Shown here piece by piece: positions 42,975 through 51,830 of a stretch of 64,000 nucleotides of DNA. Source of the DNA: JANYHF01 sp963732765 (GTDB lineage Bacteria > Pseudomonadota > Alphaproteobacteria > Rhizobiales > Hyphomicrobiaceae); assembly GCA_963732765.1 (NCBI GenBank), contig CAVTAS010000001.1:1-64000 (forward strand), in the 5' to 3' direction. Every line of letters starts with the position of its first letter. Position 1 is the stretch's first letter. A program made the translations under genes and the position numbers. The notes beneath the pieces were generated by a model. The model did not search any database. It saw only the letters and a program-made list of their open reading frames with translations, and was not told the DNA's origin.

Positions 42975-43301
42975 ATGACGACGTTCGACGACCGCGAAAA
43001 GGGCTTTGAGAAGAAGTTTGCGCTCGACCAGGAGCAACTGTTCCGCGCCACTGCGCGCCGCGACAAGCTGTTCGGCTTGTGGCTTGCAGACAAGCTCGGG
43101 ATGGCCGGCGCCGAGGCCGACGCCTATGCCAAGTCCATCGTCATCGAAGATATGAAAGAAGCCGGCGACGACGATGTGTTGCGCAAAGCAACGGCCGATC
43201 TCGGCGCCAAAGGCATCAAAGTCCCCGCTGCCGACCTCGCTGCCAAGCTGGCCGACTGCATGGTCACGGCGGCAACGCAGATCAAGGCGGAATCGAAGTA
43301 G
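42975..43301 (+). CDS. ATP synthase inhibitor subunit zeta, DUF1476 (108 aa)
   Basis: Small helical protein that in Paracoccus and relatives binds F1-ATPase and blocks its ATP hydrolysis. The N-terminal inhibitory segment TTFDDREKGFEKKFALDQEQ is well conserved, followed by RRDKLFGLWLADKLGM (residues 29-44) and the four-helix rest with AYAKSIVIEDMKEAGDDDV. AAGGAG precedes the ATG. The family is limited to alphaproteobacteria, which supports the taxonomic placement. Confidence 0.9.
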   Translation: MTTFDDREKGFEKKFALDQEQLFRATARRDKLFGLWLADKLGMAGAEADAYAKSIVIEDMKEAGDDDVLRKATADLGAKGIKVPAADLAAKLADCMVTAATQIKAESK

Positions 43302-43341
43302 GGCCGGGGGATGATGTTCATTCGCCTGGCTGAGCCGCGAA

Positions 43342-43883
43342 CTACTCGTCGAGTCGGCGAACGACTCGCTGACGCAGCCGTGTCCGCGCTGGTCAGCCCG
43401 CTGGCGAGGTCGAAGCGCCAGCCCGTCACCGTCTCGATGGCGGCGCGGTCGAAGGATTTGAGGTCCGGACGAGGCCTCGATCTTGATGTTCAGCGGCGTG
43501 CCATCGGTATCCACGTCATAGCGCACAAAGGCCCATGGCTTGGCGTCGTGCATGACCAGCGTGGTCATCAGGTCGGCCGGCAACACCATCTTCTTCCCGC
43601 CCCGATCCTTGACCTTTTCCTCAGGGCACGTGGCGTCGTTCTTGGGCTCGTTGCCGGCAGCCGGGCGCTTGGGCAAGCGGTTCTTCTGCAGAAAACCGCT
43701 GTCGGCCATGATCTGCTGCACGACTTGCGGATCGGCGGCCGATGACGTGAAGGTTGTGGTCGGCGCCACGGCAGCCGTTGGTTGCGCCGCGCAACCGGCC
43801 AGCGCCAGGCCTGCGATCATGGCAAGCGCGACCGTCCAGCCTAGCGGCCTGGCGGCACTCGAAGTTTGGGCGCAAGTCGTCAT
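43342..43883 (-). pseudogene. TonB-C-like lipoprotein, twice frameshifted
   Basis: Predicted lipoprotein: the start MTTCAQTSSAARPLG is followed by a hydrophobic helix and the lipobox LALAGC (Cys near residue 32). A short linker follows, then a domain with LPADLMTTLVMHDAKPWAFVR, VDTDGTPLNIKIEASS and, in the next frame, LKSFDRAAIETVTGWRFD, the pattern of a TonB C-terminal-like domain. The last segment LRQRVVRRLDE with its TAG at 43342 is in the third frame. The length is two bases over a multiple of three, so two separate single-base gains (near 43475 and about 43380) explain it. Probably a once intact protein of about 180 aa. Confidence 0.7.
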
Positions 43884-44104
43884 GGCGCGGGAATCATCCT
43901 TGGTCGTGCAATCTGGCGTGAGCCTAAGCAATGGACCATGGCTATGGAACGGCCAATTGGAGCAAATGGTGGATGATACTGTGGCGGGCTACGCAATCGG
44001 CCCCGAGCTGTGGCTTGGCGGCATCGGTGGCGCCACAAACAACTCCGCCCGCGACCAGGGCCGCGGGCGGGAAGAGTATCGGGTCGTGACCGCTGGATCG
44101 CGGC

Positions 44105-44881
44105 TTAGCCGCCAGCAGCCTTCAGCTTGGTATTGCACTGGCTCCAGTACTGCGGCCACTTCAGGCCGTTGACCATGCCGTCGGCGCTCTTGGACTTCTG
44201 CCACAGCACGCCACACTCCTTGATGCGCTTGTCCATGGCCAGTTGGCCCGGTGTGCGCAGCTTGCCGTTGGCGTCGGTGGCCTTGGCCGGAGTAGCGACG
44301 GCGACCGAGGTCGGCTCGTCCGGCGTCGGATCGTCGGCCATCTTGGCGTCCGCCGCCTTGGCATCGGTCGTTTTTGCGACAGCCTTGGCAGGCGTCACGA
44401 TGCCGGCCTTGGCCAGGCAGGCACCTACAAAGTCCTTCTTCTTCTGCGTGCCTTCGGTGCCGGCGTCCTTGATTGCCTTCCACTGCTTGTCGCAGGCCTT
44501 TTTGGCAACAGCCTCAGGATCGGCTGCCTTGGTGGCGGCGGCAGTGTCGGTCTTGGCCTTGGCAGTGTCGGCCTTGGCGGTATCGGCTTTCGCCTTGGCG
44601 TCAGCCTTGGCCTTCATCTCGGCGGCCTTGGCGTCGGCAGTGGTTTTGTCGGCAGCCGTGCTGTCGGTTGCCTTGGCGTCGGCAGGTGCGGCAGCCTTCA
44701 AACAGGTCTTCAGGAAGTCCTGGTAGGTCGCACCATTGGTTTTGTTGGCGGCTTTGGTATCGTTCCACTGTTTGTTGCAGTCGGCCATGGCGGTGGCGGC
44801 TGCGGCGGGATTGGCGTTCAACGCGAGGCTGCCAATGGCGACTACCGCCGACAGAGCCAAAGCGAAACGGGTCATGGTCAT
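44105..44881 (-). CDS. periplasmic protein with three Cys/Trp repeats (258 aa)
   Basis: Signal peptide at residues 1-29 (cut after AAA). Three repeats of about 28 residues follow: CNKQWNDTKAANK..YQDFLKTCL near 34, CDKQWKAIKDAGT..KKDFVGACL near 135 and CGVLWQKSKSADG..WPQYWSQCN near 225. Each has Cys, then Trp four residues later, and ends in Cys, so three disulphide-closed helical hairpins are plausible. Linkers are Ala/Lys/Asp/Thr-rich with runs of KADTAKAD. The repeat recalls the PsiF family but is not a clear member. Function unknown; envelope location likely. Confidence 0.8.
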   Translation of the reverse strand: MTMTRFALALSAVVAIGSLALNANPAAAATAMADCNKQWNDTKAANKTNGATYQDFLKTCLKAAAPADAKATDSTAADKTTADAKAAEMKAKADAKAKADTAKADTAKAKTDTAAATKAADPEAVAKKACDKQWKAIKDAGTEGTQKKKDFVGACLAKAGIVTPAKAVAKTTDAKAADAKMADDPTPDEPTSVAVATPAKATDANGKLRTPGQLAMDKRIKECGVLWQKSKSADGMVNGLKWPQYWSQCNTKLKAAGG

Positions 44882-45115
44882 GTTGGGCCTTCTCGAAAGA
44901 CGTACAGCCGCTCAGCTTGGCAGCCCCATCGTCACCATAACGATCGGGCATCCTGCGGCGCTTGTGAACGTGTTCATCCAATAACAGTGTCGCGAAACAA
45001 TGTCGCGTGGTTTACGCTTTCGTGAGCGACCAAATTTAGGCGAATACTTTATTTCTGCTGATCCGCGAAAGTGTCGCAAGGTCAATGCACGCGACTACTC
45101 CGAACGAGCATTGGG

Positions 45116-45859
45116 TTAACCCCGTATCCAGCCCATATGGGTCAGCCGCTCTTGCGGCCGGAAGCGCGCCTTGTAGCTCATTTTCGGCGAGCCATCGATC
45201 CAGTACCCGAGGTAGACGTAGGGCAGCCCCAAGCGGCGCGCTTCGGAGATCTGGTCGAGGATTAGGTAGGTTCCTAGGCCCCGCGCCGGCTGCTCGGTAT
45301 CGTAGTAGCTGTAGACCATCGAGATGCCGTCGCTGAGCTGATCGCACAGTGCCGCGCCAAGCAGCGGCCACTTGAAGAACTCGCTGGCAAGCGAGCCAGG
45401 CAGCCGCTGGCGATACTCTGTAATGGTGGTGGACAGCTGCGTGTCCTGCACCATGGCGCGATAGTCGCCCGCGCTCATATCGGACATTCCGCCGTTTTCG
45501 TGCCGCGAGGCCACATAGTCGCGGAACAGCGCGTATTGGTCGCCGGTCGCCTCCGCCGGCAGACGGCGCGCGACAATGTCGCGGTTCGCCTCCATGGTGC
45601 GGCGGAAACTGCGGCCCGGCTCGAACAGATCCACCAGCACGCGCACCGAGACGCAGGCATTGCAGCCGTCGCAATGCGGCGTATACGCGATGTTCTGGCT
45701 GCGGCGGAATCCAGTGCGCAGCAGATTATCCACCGCCTCGAAGGGTTTTTCAGGCGTCAGATGGGTGAACACTTTGCGCTCGCTGCGCCCTGGAATGTAG
45801 GGGCAGGCAGCAGGCGGTGTGATGTAGAATTGTGGAAAATCGTGCTTCAGTTCGGTCAC
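45116..45859 (-). CDS. bpt: aspartate/glutamate leucyltransferase Bpt (247 aa)
   Basis: N-end rule aminoacyl-tRNA transferase that adds Leu to N-terminal Asp or Glu and so marks proteins for ClpS/ClpAP. The N-terminal part FPQFYITPPAACPYIPGR contains the Cys, and CDGCNACVSVRV near residue 77 is the conserved Cys cluster of the ATE N-domain. The C-domain has MVYSYYDTEQPARGLGTYLIL and YVYLGYWIDGSPKMSYKARF. The start is GTG at 45859 just before TELKHDFPQF; the upstream in-frame ATG adds 30 unlikely residues. Divergent from an ECF sigma gene. Confidence 0.94.
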   Translation of the reverse strand: MTELKHDFPQFYITPPAACPYIPGRSERKVFTHLTPEKPFEAVDNLLRTGFRRSQNIAYTPHCDGCNACVSVRVLVDLFEPGRSFRRTMEANRDIVARRLPAEATGDQYALFRDYVASRHENGGMSDMSAGDYRAMVQDTQLSTTITEYRQRLPGSLASEFFKWPLLGAALCDQLSDGISMVYSYYDTEQPARGLGTYLILDQISEARRLGLPYVYLGYWIDGSPKMSYKARFRPQERLTHMGWIRG

Positions 45860-46000
45860 GTCGCCCGCCCCCCGGCCAGCAGTTGCTGCGTCGCCTCCCC
45901 CGAGGCAGCGCCTTTTATCGGTCACAAAGCTGTCACCGGCAAGTCTCATTCAGAGTCGCAGCTTGTGGCGCAAGTCGACATATGCGGTTTCGCCGTAACA

Positions 46001-46026
46001 TGAACGCCCCGAAGCGGGCGGACGTT
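46001..46026 (+). promoter_or_regulatory. EcfG-type (general stress) promoter upstream of the ECF sigma gene
   Basis: TGAAC at 46001-46005, a 17-bp spacer, then CGTT at 46023-46026. The alphaproteobacterial general stress consensus is GGAAC-N16/17-CGTT, so one position differs. It lies 94 bp before the sigma factor start, pointing at it. It may instead be the sigma factor's own promoter, since many ECF sigmas use an AAC-type -35 element. Confidence 0.5.
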
Positions 46027-46119
46027 GTGGCAAGCAGGCTCGCGGCGAACAAATCGGCGGGCCAGCGAGAATAGAATCCGAACGCCAACGTTATTGCTGC
46101 ATTGGGGCGGGACAAGCTG

Positions 46120-46650
46120 GTGAGCGACGAATTTCAAGAGCGCATGATTGCGTTTCTGCCGCGGCTGCGGCGGTTCACGTATGCGCTGACGGGCGACTTC
46201 GCGTCGGCCGATGACCTGGTGCAGGATGCCTGTGTGCGCGCGCTGACGCATCGCGATCAGTGGCAGCCGGGCACCAAGTTCGAGAGCTGGATGTTTCGCA
46301 TCGCGCAGAACCTGTGGATCGACAAGCGGCGCTCGGTCAAGTCCCGCGGGGTCCATCAGGACATCGACGACATGGTCGAGCCCATGGGTGTGGACGGACG
46401 CGATGTGACAGATCAGCGGTTGACGCTGGCGGCGGTGGCCAAGGCCATGCAGTCGCTGAGCGAAGATCAGAGGGCGCTGCTTGCCCTGGTGTGTATTGAC
46501 GGGGCTTCCTACAAAGAAGCCGCCGAAACGTTGAACTTGCCGATCGGCACTGTGATGAGCCGCTTGGCGCGCGCCCGTCAGGCGCTGCACGGAATCTTGA
46601 TGCCGGAAGGCATCACGCCAAATCTTGCAAAGGAGAGCCGCCGTGGGTGA
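46120..46650 (+). CDS. ECF RNA polymerase sigma factor (176 aa)
   Basis: Extracytoplasmic-function sigma factor with region 2 (FLPRLRRFTYALTGDFASAD then DLVQDACVRA, residues about 10-45; SWMFRIAQNLWIDKRR near 62) and region 4 (LSEDQRALLALVCIDGASYK then PIGTVMSRLARARQAL near 120-160). The start is taken as GTG at 46120; a TTG 18 nt upstream is less likely. It overlaps the anti-sigma gene by 8 nt. It is not a clear EcfG: the linker region differs and it has its own membrane-type anti-sigma, so it is probably a separate envelope-stress sigma. Confidence 0.92.
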   Translation: MSDEFQERMIAFLPRLRRFTYALTGDFASADDLVQDACVRALTHRDQWQPGTKFESWMFRIAQNLWIDKRRSVKSRGVHQDIDDMVEPMGVDGRDVTDQRLTLAAVAKAMQSLSEDQRALLALVCIDGASYKEAAETLNLPIGTVMSRLARARQALHGILMPEGITPNLAKESRRG

Positions 46651-47437
46651 CGTGAGTGACGAGATGTTGACCCTGGCGATGGCGGTTGCCGATGGCGAAG
46701 CCAGCCGCGATGACGAGCGCAAGCTGCAGGCCGCACTTGCCGTCAATCCGGCGCTGGCGTCGCAGTTTGCCGCCTTCAAGGCGACCGGCCGCGAACTCGG
46801 CCGGGTGTTCGACGAAGTGATGGCAATGCCGGTGCCTGATCAACTGGTGCAGGCTGTGCTGTCGGCTCCGGCGCCGCGCGGGCGCAGCCAGACGACGCGG
46901 CTGATGGGCAAGGCCCCCTCACGCTGGCGCGATTTGTTCTCCAGTTGGGAAGTTCCGGCACTGACGTTCGCCGCCGCCGCGCTGGCGTTCACCGCTGGCG
47001 GGCTGTTGATGGGCCGCCCGGCGGCGAACCTGCCCGAGAGCGCTCAAGTCGCGTCGCTGGGCTCGATTGCTCCGGTCGCCGGCCTTACCGAAGCGCTCGC
47101 CAAGGTTGCCAGCGGCTCGGAGCAACAACTCCAGACCAAGGCTGGTGCGATCAGCGTGCGCGTTGTGGAAACCTTCCGCGACCAATCGGGCGCGCCCTGC
47201 CGTGAATTCGAAGCGCAATCGGCCACCGGCCCGCGCCAGTTCGGCGTTGCCTGCCGCAGCGCTGCCGGCTGGCAGTTGAAAGCAGTCTTCGAGGGACCAG
47301 CGCGCAACGCCGACGCCACTGTAACGGCTGGCCCCGGCCTGTATGGCGAGAAGCTGGACGATGTCGTGGGCCTGATGCGCCAGGGTGAAGCGCTGTCTGC
47401 TGATGAAGAAAAGAAGCTGATCGCCGGCGGCTGGTAG
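46643..47437 (+). CDS. anti-sigma factor, single-pass membrane protein (264 aa)
   Basis: Cognate regulator of the ECF sigma. N-terminal cytoplasmic helical part (residues 1-95: DEMLTLAMAVADGEASRDDE, then LQAALAVNPALASQFAAF), which resembles the sigma-binding helical fold without the zinc His-x3-Cys-x2-Cys motif. A membrane helix near 105-125 (ALTFAAAALAFTAGGLL) and a periplasmic domain follow, with two Cys (APCREFEAQ; FGVACRSAAGW) that could form a redox-sensitive disulphide. GTG start with AGGAG upstream. The release signal is unknown. Confidence 0.85.
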   Translation: MGDVSDEMLTLAMAVADGEASRDDERKLQAALAVNPALASQFAAFKATGRELGRVFDEVMAMPVPDQLVQAVLSAPAPRGRSQTTRLMGKAPSRWRDLFSSWEVPALTFAAAALAFTAGGLLMGRPAANLPESAQVASLGSIAPVAGLTEALAKVASGSEQQLQTKAGAISVRVVETFRDQSGAPCREFEAQSATGPRQFGVACRSAAGWQLKAVFEGPARNADATVTAGPGLYGEKLDDVVGLMRQGEALSADEEKKLIAGGW

Positions 47438-47520
47438 CTGGATCGGCGCTTGTTCAAGGCCAGAGGTTTGTGATAGCTGCGGAACATTAAACACCGCAGC
47501 TATCGAACTGTTCGCGCCTC

Positions 47521-48387
47521 ATGCACCGGCAAACCGCCATTGGAATTGATATCGGCGGCACCGGCATGCGGGCCGTGCGGCTGTCGCGCGACGGGACGAT
47601 CCTAGCCGAGGCCCGCGAAATCACCGACCGGCAGGCACCGCTGCCACAGCTCGACCGGTTGATCGCGGCGGTCGACGACGGATCACCGGCCGCCATCGGG
47701 ATCGGCGTACCATCGCGGATCGATTCGGCTACGGCCGCAATCTATGTCGGCGGCTTCGTCGATCTGTCGGGGCCGCCGCTCGCGAGGCGATTGGCCAACC
47801 CGCGGAAACTCCCAATTGTAACGGAAAACGACGGCGCCATGGCACTGATCGCCGAGGCGCGGCTCGGCGCAGCGCGTGGAAAATCCAGCGCCATCATGCT
47901 CACCATCGGCACAGGTATCGGCGGCGGCGCGCTGCTCGGCGGCAAGGTGCTGCGCGGGCGCTCGTCGGCGACCGAGTTCGGGCACATCACGGCGCAGTGG
48001 GATGGGCTCGAATGCGTTTGCGGCCGGCGCGGCTGCGTTGAGACGCTCAGCTCGGGCACCGGCCTGCGCCTGCATTGCCGCGCGGCGGGCCTGGGCGACG
48101 ACGTCAAGATCGAAGACCTCCTCACCCGCACCGATTCGGTAGCGCGCAGTGTCATCCGAAACTGGATCGGACCCTTGCGATCGGCTATCGACAGTCTGGT
48201 CGCCGTGCTCGACCCCGAGATCGTCGTGCTCGGCGGAGGGCTCGGACATGCGGCGTGTACAGCGCTTGCCGGGTTCCCGTCCGTTTCATCCTGGTTCCAA
48301 TGTCCGGTAGTCGCCGCGACCGTCGGCAGCGACGCCGGCGTCATCGGCGCGGGGCTGGCCGCATTCGATCTGATCAAGGAGCAGTGA
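47521..48387 (+). CDS. ROK family sugar kinase (288 aa)
   Basis: Cytosolic sugar kinase of the glucokinase/N-acetylmannosamine kinase family. IGIDIGGTGMRAV near residue 6 is the phosphate motif and ENDGAMALIAEARLGAA near 102 the catalytic region; the usual N-x-N pair there is altered. LTIGTGIGGGALLGGKV follows, then EFGH and the zinc motif CVCGRRGCVE near 167. No DNA-binding domain, unlike the ROK protein at 7512. It heads a tight plus-strand operon with dehydrogenase, epimerase, hydrolase and pentulose-phosphate epimerase genes; the substrate is likely a rare sugar. Confidence 0.88.
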   Translation: MHRQTAIGIDIGGTGMRAVRLSRDGTILAEAREITDRQAPLPQLDRLIAAVDDGSPAAIGIGVPSRIDSATAAIYVGGFVDLSGPPLARRLANPRKLPIVTENDGAMALIAEARLGAARGKSSAIMLTIGTGIGGGALLGGKVLRGRSSATEFGHITAQWDGLECVCGRRGCVETLSSGTGLRLHCRAAGLGDDVKIEDLLTRTDSVARSVIRNWIGPLRSAIDSLVAVLDPEIVVLGGGLGHAACTALAGFPSVSSWFQCPVVAATVGSDAGVIGAGLAAFDLIKEQ

Positions 48388-49464
48388 TGCCCGCGAAACA
48401 AGCGCAACGGTTGCAGGTTGGCGTGCTCGGCTGCGGGCAGATCGCACAGGCCGCCCACTTCGAATCTTGCGTAAAGGCATGCAACGCCGATCTCTACGCC
48501 ATCTGCGACGTCGCTGAGGACCTGCGCAACCGCATGGCCGCAACGCACGCTCCGTCCAAAGCCTATGCCGACTACGACGCCATGCTCGCCGATCCCAAAC
48601 TCGACGCCGTGATCATCGCCACGGCCGATGCATTCCATGTCCCGGCCTCGGTCCGGGCGCTGGAGGCGGGCAAGCATGTGCTGTGCGAGAAGCCAGTCGC
48701 CGCCTCGCTGGACGAGGTGGAAACACTGGCCGCCGCCGTGCGCAAGTCAGGCAAAGTGTTCCAGATCGGCCACATGAAGCGCTTCGACGAAGGTCTGATG
48801 GCGGCCAAGCGCTACATCGACGGCGAGATGGGAAAGCTGATCGCGCTTGAAGGCGTGGTACTGCGATTCAACGCACCGCTATGCCATGACCGATGCGGTG
48901 CAGCCCGCGATTGTCGCCAGCGCCTCGGCCAGAAAGCCGGCGGGCAATCCCAAGGCAGACCTGACGCGCTACTACATGCTCGGCCACGGCAGCCATCTGG
49001 TGGATACGGCGCGCTACTTCGGCGGCGACATCGTATCAGTCCGCGCGCGGCTCTCGAACCAGAAGGGCGCGCACTGCTGGTTCGTGGACGTCGATTTCGC
49101 CAACGGCGCGCTTGGGCACCTCGATCTGACCATCGCCGTGCGCATGGACTGGCACGAGGGGTTCCAGATCTACGGCGAGAACGGCAGCGTGATCGGCAAG
49201 ACCTATAATCCGTGGTACTACAAATCCAGCGACGTCGAGATTTTCCGCGACCAGGACGCGATGACCACGCGGCCGCTGGGCGCGGACGGCCACTTTTACC
49301 GGCGCCAGCTGGAGGGGTTCGCCGACACCATCCTCACCGGCGCACCGATGCTCGGCGCGGACATCCAGGACGGCATAGCGTCGGTTCGCGGCATGATCGC
49401 TATTGCCCGTTCGGTGGAAAGTGGCAAGGACGTGCGCCTGGCCGATGTGACGGGGGCGTTGTGA
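48387..49464 (+). pseudogene. Gfo/Idh/MocA family oxidoreductase, frameshifted
   Basis: Sugar or inositol dehydrogenase of the operon. The N-terminal part has QVGVLGCGQIAQAAHFES, ATADAFHVPASV near residue 72 and the catalytic Lys in LCEKPVAASL near 95, and runs to GKLIALEG. The rest, from KAWYCDSTHRYAMTDAVQPA through YYMLGHGSHLVDTARYFGG to the end, is in the next frame. At about 48845 the sequence reads GCGCTTGAAGGCG; one T fewer restores GCG CTG AAG GCG and a full protein of about 358 aa. Start ATG overlaps the kinase stop by one base. Total length is one base over a multiple of three. Confidence 0.82.
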
Positions 49465-50301
49465 GCCGCATCGGCATCTTCGCCAAGACCTTCGCTGGCA
49501 GCGATCCCACCGCCGTACTAGCGCAGGTCGCCAACGCTGGCTTCGGCTCAGCGCATTTCAACATGGCCTGCTGCGGCCTTGCCGCCATGCCGGACGTCAT
49601 TCCAGCGGGTACGGCGCAAGCCGTGGCGTCGGCGGCTGCAGCGTCCGGCGTCTCGCTGGTCGGCCTCTCGGGCACCTGGAACATGATCCACCCCGATCCC
49701 GCCGTGCGCGCGGCGGGGATGCGGCGGCTGGAGGTGCTGGCCCAGGCCTGCGCGCCGCTTGGCACCCGGCTCATCACGCTCTGCACCGGTACGCGCGATG
49801 CCGACGATCAGTGGCGCGCCCATCCGGACAACGCCTCGCCCGAGGCCTGGCGCGATATCCTCGCCAGCATGGAGCAAGCCGTCGCCATCGCCGAGCGCTA
49901 CGACGTCGATCTCGGCATCGAGCCCGAACTGGCCAACGTTGTCGACAGCGCCGCCAAGGCCCGCCAGCTGCTGGACGAGATCGGCAGCCCACGCCTGAAA
50001 ATCGTGCTCGACCCCGCCAATCTCGCCGAGATCGAAACGCCCGAGCGCAGACGGGCGATCGTCGCTGGCGCCATCGATCTGCTGGCGGATCATATCGCGA
50101 TGGCGCACGCCAAGGATCGCGATATCAACGGAGAGTTCGTCGCGGCCGGGCGCGGCGTGATCGATTTTGCCCATTTCATGGGCACTTTGCAGGCGGCGGG
50201 CTTCACCGGCCCGATGGTCGCGCATGGCCTATCGGCTGCAGAGGCCCCTGGCGGCGGCGGCCTTCCTCAAGCGTACGGCCGTTGCGGCGGGCTGGGCATG
50301 A
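49461..50301 (+). pseudogene. sugar phosphate isomerase/epimerase TIM barrel, frameshifted near the 3' end
   Basis: Xylose isomerase-like TIM-barrel epimerase, second of its kind in the window. IGIFAKTFAGSDPTAVLAQV opens the gene. DLGIEPELANVVDSAAKARQ contains a metal-ligand Glu, KIVLDPANLAEI and HIAMAHAKDRDI carry the other ligands. At 50247-50253 GAGGCCCCTGGCGG has one C too many; with three C the frame gives EALAAAAFLKRTAVAAGWA and a stop at 50299 overlapping the next ATG. As written, the frame instead runs into the hydrolase gene and gives a false 550-codon product. The true gene would be 279 aa. Confidence 0.82.
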
Positions 50302-51122
50302 GCACGGTGTCCATTTTCGCGCGCCCCGGCGTATCGCTTGCCCTGCACGACGGCGGCGGGGACGGTGCGCCGTTCGTCTTCCAGCACGGATTGTGCGGTA
50401 GCGCGGCGCAAACCGCCGAAGTCATGCCGGATATCACGGGCATCCGTCCGCTGACGTTGGACTGCCGCGGCCATGGCGGATCGCAAGCCGGCGACCCTGC
50501 GGCGTTCAGCATCGCCGCGTTCACAGACGATGCGGCGGCGCTGATTGCCGAACGCCAGTTCGCTCCCGCCATCGTCGGCGGCATTTCCATGGGGGCGGCC
50601 ATTGGCATGCGGCTGGCGGCGCTGCAACCCCACCTGGTGCGCGCCCTGGTGATCGCCCGCCCGGCCTGGGTAACGGCGGCCGCGCCCGCCAACACCCGCA
50701 TGTACGTGGAGGTTGGCGAGTTGCTCGCGCGTCATCCTGCAGCCGAGGCCCGCCGGTTGTTTCTGGCCTCCGATACCGCTCGCCGCCTCGCCGCCGACGC
50801 GCTGGATAATCTCAATTCGCTGATCGGTTTCTTCGACCGCGCCCCCCTCGACGTTACCGCGCAGCTTCTGACCCGGATCGCCTCGGACGGCCCCGGCGTT
50901 GCGCCCAACGATCTCGCCCGCATCGCCTGCCCGGTGCTGATCATCGGGCACGGCCAGGATCTTGCCCATCCCTGGGCAGCGTGCCAGGAGCTGGCGCACC
51001 TCATCCCGCAATCCCGCCTGGTCGAGATCACGCCCAAGGCGCGCGACAAGGCGGCCTATGTTTCCGATTTCAAAGCTGCACTGGCAGCATTCCTGAAGGA
51101 AGTCCTCAATGGCACGGCCTGA
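50298..51122 (+). CDS. alpha/beta fold hydrolase (274 aa)
   Basis: Single-domain alpha/beta hydrolase. The first strand region VSLALHDGGGDGAPFVFQHG holds the HG oxyanion segment, LTLDCRGHGGS near residue 55 is typical, and the nucleophile elbow is GGISMGAAIG near 97. A late strand PVLIIGHGQDLAHPW near 215 carries the acid region. Substrate unknown; the operon suggests a lactone or acyl-sugar from the oxidised product of the dehydrogenase. The ATG overlaps the epimerase stop by 4 nt. It appears fused to the epimerase only because of the indel upstream. Confidence 0.85.
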   Translation: MSTVSIFARPGVSLALHDGGGDGAPFVFQHGLCGSAAQTAEVMPDITGIRPLTLDCRGHGGSQAGDPAAFSIAAFTDDAAALIAERQFAPAIVGGISMGAAIGMRLAALQPHLVRALVIARPAWVTAAAPANTRMYVEVGELLARHPAAEARRLFLASDTARRLAADALDNLNSLIGFFDRAPLDVTAQLLTRIASDGPGVAPNDLARIACPVLIIGHGQDLAHPWAACQELAHLIPQSRLVEITPKARDKAAYVSDFKAALAAFLKEVLNGTA

Positions 51123-51814
51123 CGCAAACTGGTTTGACGCTCTTCCCAAAAACCGTCTGATGGCGGAGTTTTCGCTCTGGTCCGCCAATCTCGTGCGCAT
51201 GGCCGACGACGTCGCGCGCATCAATCCGCATGCCGATATCATGCATGTCGACGTGGCGGATGGCCACTTCGCGCCGGCCTTCCTGTTCTTTCCCGGATCT
51301 GGTCGCGGGCGTCCGCAAACTGACGACCGTGCCGATCCACATCCACCTGATGTGCGCCGACGCGGTGATCTTGGCCCAGATCGATCAGTTCGCAGAAGCC
51401 GGGGCTGACCTCATCAGCATCCATGTCGAGAACGCCGCTGTCGCCGATGCCGCGCTTGACCGCATCGCCCACCACTCCCTTCGCGCCGGCATGGTGCTGC
51501 GCGTCGAAACGCCGGTGTCGCAGGTGCAACCCTATATCAAGCGACTGGATGTCCTGACGCTGCTCGGCACCGCTATCGGCGTCAAGGGCCAGGGCCTCGA
51601 TCCCTCGGCGCCTGCCCGCCTGCAAGAGGCCGGCGCACTGATCGCCAAGGCCGGCCGCCGCATCGTGCTGGCGGCCGACGGCGGCATCCGCGAGAACACC
51701 GTTCCCGTCCTGCGCGCGGCGGGCGCCGAAACGGTTGTTATGGGCTCGCTGGCTTTCGGCGCGCCTGATCTTGGCCAGCGCATCGCCTGGCTCAGGGGGC
51801 TCCCCAGGGGCTGA
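51109..51814 (+). pseudogene. ribulose-phosphate 3-epimerase family protein, frameshifted
   Basis: Pentulose/hexulose-phosphate epimerase of the RPE TIM-barrel family. The N-part reads AEFSLWSANLVRMADDVARI, then the metal-ligand HVDVADGHFAPAFLF. The rest, from FPDLVAGVRKLTTVPIHIHLM through KGQGLDP and the catalytic Asp in VLAADGGIRENTV, is in the next frame. Between them TTCTTTCCCGGAT (about 51285-51297) has one base more than TTC TTC CCG GAT. All four expected catalytic residues (His, Asp, His, Asp) are present in the combined product of about 234 aa. It overlaps the hydrolase gene by 14 nt. Confidence 0.82.
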
Positions 51815-51830
51815 TCCCAGTATTATGCCG

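Noticed and set aside
46120..46650. Calling the ECF sigma factor EcfG
   Set aside because: It has its own membrane anti-sigma and differs in the linker region; nothing ties it to the PhyR locus 13 kb away except a promoter-like motif.
49212..51122. A 636-codon frame joining an epimerase to an alpha/beta hydrolase
   Set aside because: Same cause: one extra C near 50250. The correct frame ends at 50301 with an ATGA overlap to the hydrolase start.
880..51814. Programmed frameshifting as explanation for the broken genes
   Set aside because: The sites share no common slippery sequence or following structure, and most are simple homopolymer gains.
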